Source of the DNA: Sulfurimonas sp.
GTDB lineage: Bacteria > Campylobacterota > Campylobacteria > Campylobacterales > Sulfurimonadaceae
Direction: 5' to 3'
Length of the DNA stretch: 9,952 bases
NCBI GenBank assembly: GCA_015487435.1
Contig: WFPU01000195.1
Span: 1 to 9,952 of the forward strand
Positions 7,377 through 9,952 of this stretch are shown one piece after another. The position numbers and the translations under genes were made by a program. The number at the start of each line of letters is the position of its first letter. Positions within the stretch are counted from its first letter, which is position 1. The notes beneath the pieces are model-generated. The model did no database searches. It was not told the origin of the DNA and saw only the letters and a list, made by a program, of their open reading frames with translations.

Positions 7377-7418
7377 TCTCAATTAGTTATTAAACTCTGG
7401 ATCAAGTCCAGAATGACG
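7377..7418 (+). repeat. Solo half-element (one extra left arm)
   Basis: This stretch repeats the left arm of copy 2 (AATTAGTTATTAAACTCTGG, then TCAAG and TCCAGAATGACG) with a 4-bp gap near its outer end. A 23-bp block (7396-7418) matches the left arm of copy 2 at 7301-7323 exactly. It has no partner arm. It ends 14 bp before the Rieske gene's stop codon and could fold in its transcript. Confidence 0.75.
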
Positions 7419-7431
7419 ATTGTTTTGCCTT

Positions 7432-8160
7432 TTAGTACTTAATTATTTCTTTTGAATATTCAGTTAAAGGTACAGTCTGTGCAGCAACAGTAACAAACTT
7501 TTTAGCTTTTCTTTTTCCACCAAAGTATTTTTTAAATTCTGGTTTATAAGCTTTAAAATATGAGTGAAACTTATCTGGTCCTAGTACTGCTACAGCCCAT
7601 AGTGTATCATCATCTCGATGTTCTATTACAATACTTGCTAAAGGCTCCGCTGCTGGACCAGATAATGCCTTAGCTCCATTTGTAGGGTCAAATGCTGAAA
7701 GGTGTGAGCCACATACAATCACGCCACCTTCTGTATAAGCCATAGTTTTTTCTTTTTTAGTTACATATGAGATGAAACTATCTGCTGGATTTACATGTGT
7801 TAGTTGATGAGAACAAATTGCACTAAAGGCAACAATATTATTTTCTTTACCAACTGCTCCACTCCATATATACTCTTCACCATCTTCACTTTTTAGTTTA
7901 ACATCTTTATTTGCTGCTTCAGGGAGAGCTAACAAGAAACAGGGTGTAGCAACATGTGGGTAATTAAAAACATAATTTTTTTCTTTTACTAAGTTTGAAG
8001 CTAAAATTGGGTTTCCATCAGCATCCATAAGCTGTACTTTATCATAAGCCTTAAACATACCACCGTCACTTGCATATAATTTTTGACCTACCATTGATGG
8101 TTGCACCACTACCATTGCAGCTCCAACACCAACAACCTTTAAAAAATCTCTTCTTTGCAT
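7432..8160 (-). CDS. Tat-exported Rieske [2Fe-2S] protein
   Basis: A 242-residue periplasmic or membrane-anchored iron-sulfur protein. It starts with a Tat signal (MQRRDFLK followed by a hydrophobic run to about residue 24). The Rieske ligands are Cys116-x-His118 (ICSHQ) and Cys150-x-x-His153 (CGSHLSAFD). The cysteines that form the disulfide in bc1-type Rieske proteins (CTHLGC and CPCHGS) are not present here: Thr121 and Ser152 occupy those places, and Leu154 replaces the glycine after the second His. A lysine-rich C-terminal extension (about 200-242) lies beyond the cluster fold. The role is electron transfer; the partner is not shown, but the same-strand FccB-like gene downstream is a candidate. 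Start 8160 is chosen because AAGGA lies 7 nt upstream and the Tat motif is then N-terminal. Arsenite-oxidase small subunits are a looser relative, and no large subunit is present. Confidence 0.85.
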   Translation of the reverse strand: MQRRDFLKVVGVGAAMVVVQPSMVGQKLYASDGGMFKAYDKVQLMDADGNPILASNLVKEKNYVFNYPHVATPCFLLALPEAANKDVKLKSEDGEEYIWSGAVGKENNIVAFSAICSHQLTHVNPADSFISYVTKKEKTMAYTEGGVIVCGSHLSAFDPTNGAKALSGPAAEPLASIVIEHRDDDTLWAVAVLGPDKFHSYFKAYKPEFKKYFGGKRKAKKFVTVAAQTVPLTEYSKEIIKY

Positions 8161-8167
8161 AAAATTT

Positions 8168-8172
8168 CCTTT
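8168..8172 (-). promoter_or_regulatory. Ribosome binding site of the Rieske gene
   Basis: AAGGA on the minus strand is about 7 nt before the ATG at 8160 and rules against the longer frame starting at 8187. Confidence 0.6.
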
Positions 8173-8250
8173 ATATATAAATTTCAAATTAATTAAGACA
8201 TTTGTATGATAAATTACTTTTAGTTAATTATTGCTGAAAATAGAATATAC

Positions 8251-8256
8251 TATAAT
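8251..8256 (+). promoter_or_regulatory. -10 box (TATAAT) of the methyltransferase gene, probably leaderless
   Basis: A perfect TATAAT is followed by 6 nt and then the ATG at 8263, the same geometry as for mgtE. No Shine-Dalgarno sequence precedes the ATG. The expected start site is the A of the ATG. Confidence 0.65.
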
Positions 8257-8262
8257 TGCAAT

Positions 8263-9147
8263 ATGAATAATATAAAAATATTTAATAACTCCTATGAGCT
8301 ACTATCTTTTTTTAAAGAGACAAAGTTTGAATTCAAAGAGATTATAAAAATAGCTATAGAGATAAATTATTATGAAGAGCTTGGGATTAAAGCATTTATA
8401 GACTTAGCGCAGATATATAAGATGAAATTAGTTCTTATTAATCAAAAAAACAAAGGTGTAGAGTTAAGTTTTAAAAAGTTAAATGAAAATAGTAGTTTTC
8501 ATAAAGAAAAACAAAGTAGTGAAAAATATGGGGTAGATAGTGATTTTTTTAAAATAGATAAAATATCACAATTTAGTTTTTTGTATTATTATCAAGAAGC
8601 TTTGAATTTTTGTGATATAAAATCAAAAAATAAGATTTTAAATATTGGAATAAATAAGGGAGATGAGTTTGAAGTTATAAAAAATATGCTTAGTAAAGAA
8701 GAATTTAAAAATAAAGAATTTGTTGGTATAGACTATTCAAAAACAATTATAAAATATGCCCAAGATAAATTTCCACAAGCAAAAATGATAGAAGCTAACA
8801 TAAATAAACTACAAGATATAAATATAGGTAGATTTGATATGATTATATCTATAGGTACCCTGCAAAGCTCTAATATAAATTTCAACCCAATTTTTATGTC
8901 TTTATATCAAAATTATTTAAACGATAATGGAGCGATAATTCTTGGTTTTCCAAATTGTCGATGGATTGAAGGGGAGATGATTTATGGTGCGAAGGTTCCA
9001 AATTATAACTTTTCAGAGATGGGTCAAGTTTTAAAAGATATCCATTTTTGTAAGAAATATTTGCAACAAAAAGGTTATCGAGTAGTTATAACTGGAAAAG
9101 ATTACTTGTTTTTAAGTGCTAGAAAAGTCATAAGAGCAGTTGCTTAG
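8263..9147 (+). CDS. Class I SAM-dependent methyltransferase, substrate unknown
   Basis: A 294-residue soluble protein with no signal peptide. Residues 1 to about 100 form a Lys/Glu-rich N-terminal region that I do not recognise. A Rossmann-type methyltransferase domain follows: motif I is KILNIGINKGDE (124-135), a loose form of the glycine-rich SAM loop; the acidic ribose-binding residue is Asp157 in FVGIDYSK; motif IV-like FDMIISIGTLQSS is at 191-203; and the hydrophobic NGAIILGFPN strand is at 222-231. The fold class is fairly clear, but the target (small molecule, protein or nucleic acid) is not. It lies divergent from the Rieske gene (102 bp between starts) and its last 36 bp overlap the 3' end of the convergent CZB gene. 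The start has no ribosome binding site but a TATAAT box 6 nt upstream. Confidence 0.75.
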   Translation: MNNIKIFNNSYELLSFFKETKFEFKEIIKIAIEINYYEELGIKAFIDLAQIYKMKLVLINQKNKGVELSFKKLNENSSFHKEKQSSEKYGVDSDFFKIDKISQFSFLYYYQEALNFCDIKSKNKILNIGINKGDEFEVIKNMLSKEEFKNKEFVGIDYSKTIIKYAQDKFPQAKMIEANINKLQDINIGRFDMIISIGTLQSSNINFNPIFMSLYQNYLNDNGAIILGFPNCRWIEGEMIYGAKVPNYNFSEMGQVLKDIHFCKKYLQQKGYRVVITGKDYLFLSARKVIRAVA

Positions 9148-9567
9148 TGCTAAAAATCTTCTATGTGATTTGTCAAGCTCCATAAGTAATTTTTTCGTAG
9201 TTGCTTCTAAATCTTTATAATACGCTTTTGCCCTGTCTATATCCATCATTTTAATTTTATTTGATCTAGTTATTTTTGATAAAAAAGTTTTTTTATTTTT
9301 TTTTTGAAAAATATTATATATCTTTGCATACTCCATATGCCATTTTTCGTGCAATGCATCTATCTTTTCGTAAAAGATTAAACCCAATATATCTTTTACC
9401 CTATTATCTGGATTATATAGCCATTTACCAAAAACACACTTTGTTTTTGCAACTAAAGTTGGAGCATCAACTTCTTTTCCATTAACTAAATTTTTAATAT
9501 TAGTCATTTGATTTATGTGGTGTTCTTTAACTTTTAGTATGGCTTCAACTGATTTTTGCTTATTCAT
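9112..9567 (-). CDS. Stand-alone CZB (chemoreceptor zinc-binding) protein
   Basis: A 151-residue soluble, mostly helical protein. It carries the CZB pattern of three His and one Cys: His16 or His17 (KEHHIN), Cys44 in KCVFGKWLY, and His73 and His77 in LHEKWH. In CZB domains of chemoreceptors and of the diguanylate cyclase DgcZ, these residues hold Zn2+ and the domain reports zinc, or oxidants that attack the Cys-Zn site. A Lys-rich linker (about 89-106) and a last helix (about 108-143) follow. There is no output domain, so it must act through a partner; the divergent Aer-like PAS gene is a possible one. Its 3' end overlaps the methyltransferase gene by 36 bp. No strong ribosome binding site is seen. 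Confidence 0.82.
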   Translation of the reverse strand: MNKQKSVEAILKVKEHHINQMTNIKNLVNGKEVDAPTLVAKTKCVFGKWLYNPDNRVKDILGLIFYEKIDALHEKWHMEYAKIYNIFQKKNKKTFLSKITRSNKIKMMDIDRAKAYYKDLEATTKKLLMELDKSHRRFLALSNCSYDFSST

Positions 9568-9575
9568 TTTTTAAC

Positions 9576-9581
9576 TTTATA
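9576..9581 (-). promoter_or_regulatory. -10-like box (TATAAA) of the CZB gene
   Basis: On the minus strand TATAAA ends 8 nt before the ATG at 9567. This leaves a leader of at most about 1-2 nt, so the mRNA would be leaderless or nearly so. The hexamer is one base off consensus, so this case is weaker than mgtE and the methyltransferase. Confidence 0.45.
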
Positions 9582-9622
9582 GTAAATTACATAATTATTG
9601 CATGTTTTTAATAAAAATAGAA

Positions 9623-9628
9623 TATAAT
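9623..9628 (+). promoter_or_regulatory. -10 box (TATAAT) facing the PAS gene
   Basis: A perfect TATAAT lies 147 bp before the PAS start codon. A TTGCAT at 9598-9603 could be a poor -35 (19-bp spacing). Transcription from about 9635 would pass through palindromic element copy 3 before the gene, giving a ~140-nt structured 5' leader. Confidence 0.45.
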
Positions 9629-9632
9629 TGGA

Positions 9633-9743
9633 TTTTCTGAACAATTAGTTACTAGATTCTAGATAAAATCAATAACTACAAAACTACAAAAATATTGTCA
9701 TTCCAAGTTTAACTTGAAATTTAACTTATAATTAATCAGAAAA
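9633..9743. repeat. Palindromic repeat element, copy 3 (111 bp, decayed)
   Basis: The ends form a perfect inverted pair, TTTTCTGA (9633-9640) and TCAGAAAA (9736-9743). Inside the left end are ACAATTAG and TAGATTCTAGAT, and on the right are TTGTCATTCCAAGTTTAACT and TTAACTTATAATTAATCAG, matching the arms of copy 2. The left arm has lost its match after about 9666 (A-rich text), so the hairpin on that side is gone while the right arm is well kept. Confidence 0.7.
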
Positions 9744-9761
9744 CTCAATTTTATTTTTAGT

Positions 9762-9766
9762 AAGGA
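9762..9766 (+). promoter_or_regulatory. Ribosome binding site of the PAS gene
   Basis: AAGGA is 8 nt upstream of the ATG at 9775, a good site that fixes the start just after element copy 3. Confidence 0.6.
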
Positions 9767-9774
9767 AAATAATT

Positions 9775-9952
9775 ATGAAGCGACCAGAACCTATTGATAA
9801 TGAGATAAAATTAGACACTAAAAGATATATAGTATCAAAGACAGATTCTAAGGGAATTATAGAGTATGGAAATGATTATTTTGTTAAAATATCAGGCTAT
9901 AGAGAATCAGAACTTATTGGTAAACCTCATAATATAATTAGACATCCAGATA
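9775..9952 (+). CDS. Aer-like PAS domain sensor protein, 5' part
   Basis: The gene runs off the window after 59 complete codons. After about 20 residues an Aer-type PAS domain begins: SKTDSKGIIEYGNDYFVKIS, then GYRESELIGKPHNIIRHPD. The ISGY..SELIG.PHN..RHPD string is the hallmark of the FAD-binding Aer/PAS_3 group used in energy and redox taxis. What follows (a chemoreceptor signalling domain, a diguanylate cyclase, a histidine kinase, or nothing) cannot be seen. It is divergent from the CZB gene, 207 bp between starts, with element copy 3 directly upstream of its ribosome binding site. Confidence 0.85.
   Translation, partial: MKRPEPIDNEIKLDTKRYIVSKTDSKGIIEYGNDYFVKISGYRESELIGKPHNIIRHPD

Noticed and set aside
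7300..7418. Spaced repeats near 7300, 7330 and 7395 as a small CRISPR array
   Set aside because: The middle copy is inverted, the spacing is unequal (6 bp and about 40 bp) and the repeats belong to arms of one palindromic element; no cas gene is near.
7432..8160. Rieske protein as the cytochrome bc1 complex subunit (PetA)
   Set aside because: Its loops lack the disulfide cysteines and no cytochrome b or c1 gene is adjacent.

Overview
The window reads as the chromosome of an AT-rich, sulfur-oxidising Campylobacterota bacterium of the Sulfurimonas/Sulfurovum type. This is inferred from the very low G+C, the protein styles (a flavocytochrome c sulfide dehydrogenase-like flavoprotein, a Tat-exported Rieske protein, a stand-alone CZB protein, an Aer-like PAS protein) and TATAAT -10 boxes without clear -35 boxes. 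No search could be run, so genus is not settled.

Layout. 1-126: the 3' end of a probable outer-membrane protein gene. 145-2433: an RND-superfamily exporter (HAE-3/MMPL type), probably in the same operon. 2434-2773: a spacer with a palindrome, a small coding-like stretch split by an in-frame stop, and the mgtE promoter. 2774-4102 and 4212-5252: a magnesium module, MgtE channel followed by a short CNNM/CorC-family protein, closed by a strong terminator. 5281-5526: a spacer holding a possible gene remnant, a ~100-bp palindromic element and the terminator of the next gene. 5527-6900 (minus): FccB-like flavoprotein. 6901-7431: a long AT-rich spacer with a second palindromic element and an extra half-element. 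7432-8160 (minus): Rieske protein. 8263-9147 (plus): a SAM-dependent methyltransferase whose 3' end overlaps by 36 bp that of the convergent CZB gene (9112-9567, minus). 9568-9774: divergent promoters and a third palindromic element. 9775-9952: the start of an Aer-like PAS protein.

How they fit. The FccB-like and Rieske proteins are both Tat-exported and encoded on the same strand with no cytochrome c subunit gene beside them. Together they suggest a periplasmic sulfide (or related sulfur) oxidation route in which a Rieske centre may relay electrons. CZB and PAS proteins are sensory modules and sit divergently. MgtE plus CNNM make a Mg2+ uptake/efflux pair.

The two least ordinary signals are (i) a family of ~98-111 bp palindromic elements (three copies plus one half copy), whose arms are hairpins with different stem sequences that mostly stay paired, and (ii) two or three genes (mgtE, methyltransferase, CZB) whose -10 boxes lie so close to the start codon that their mRNAs should be leaderless.
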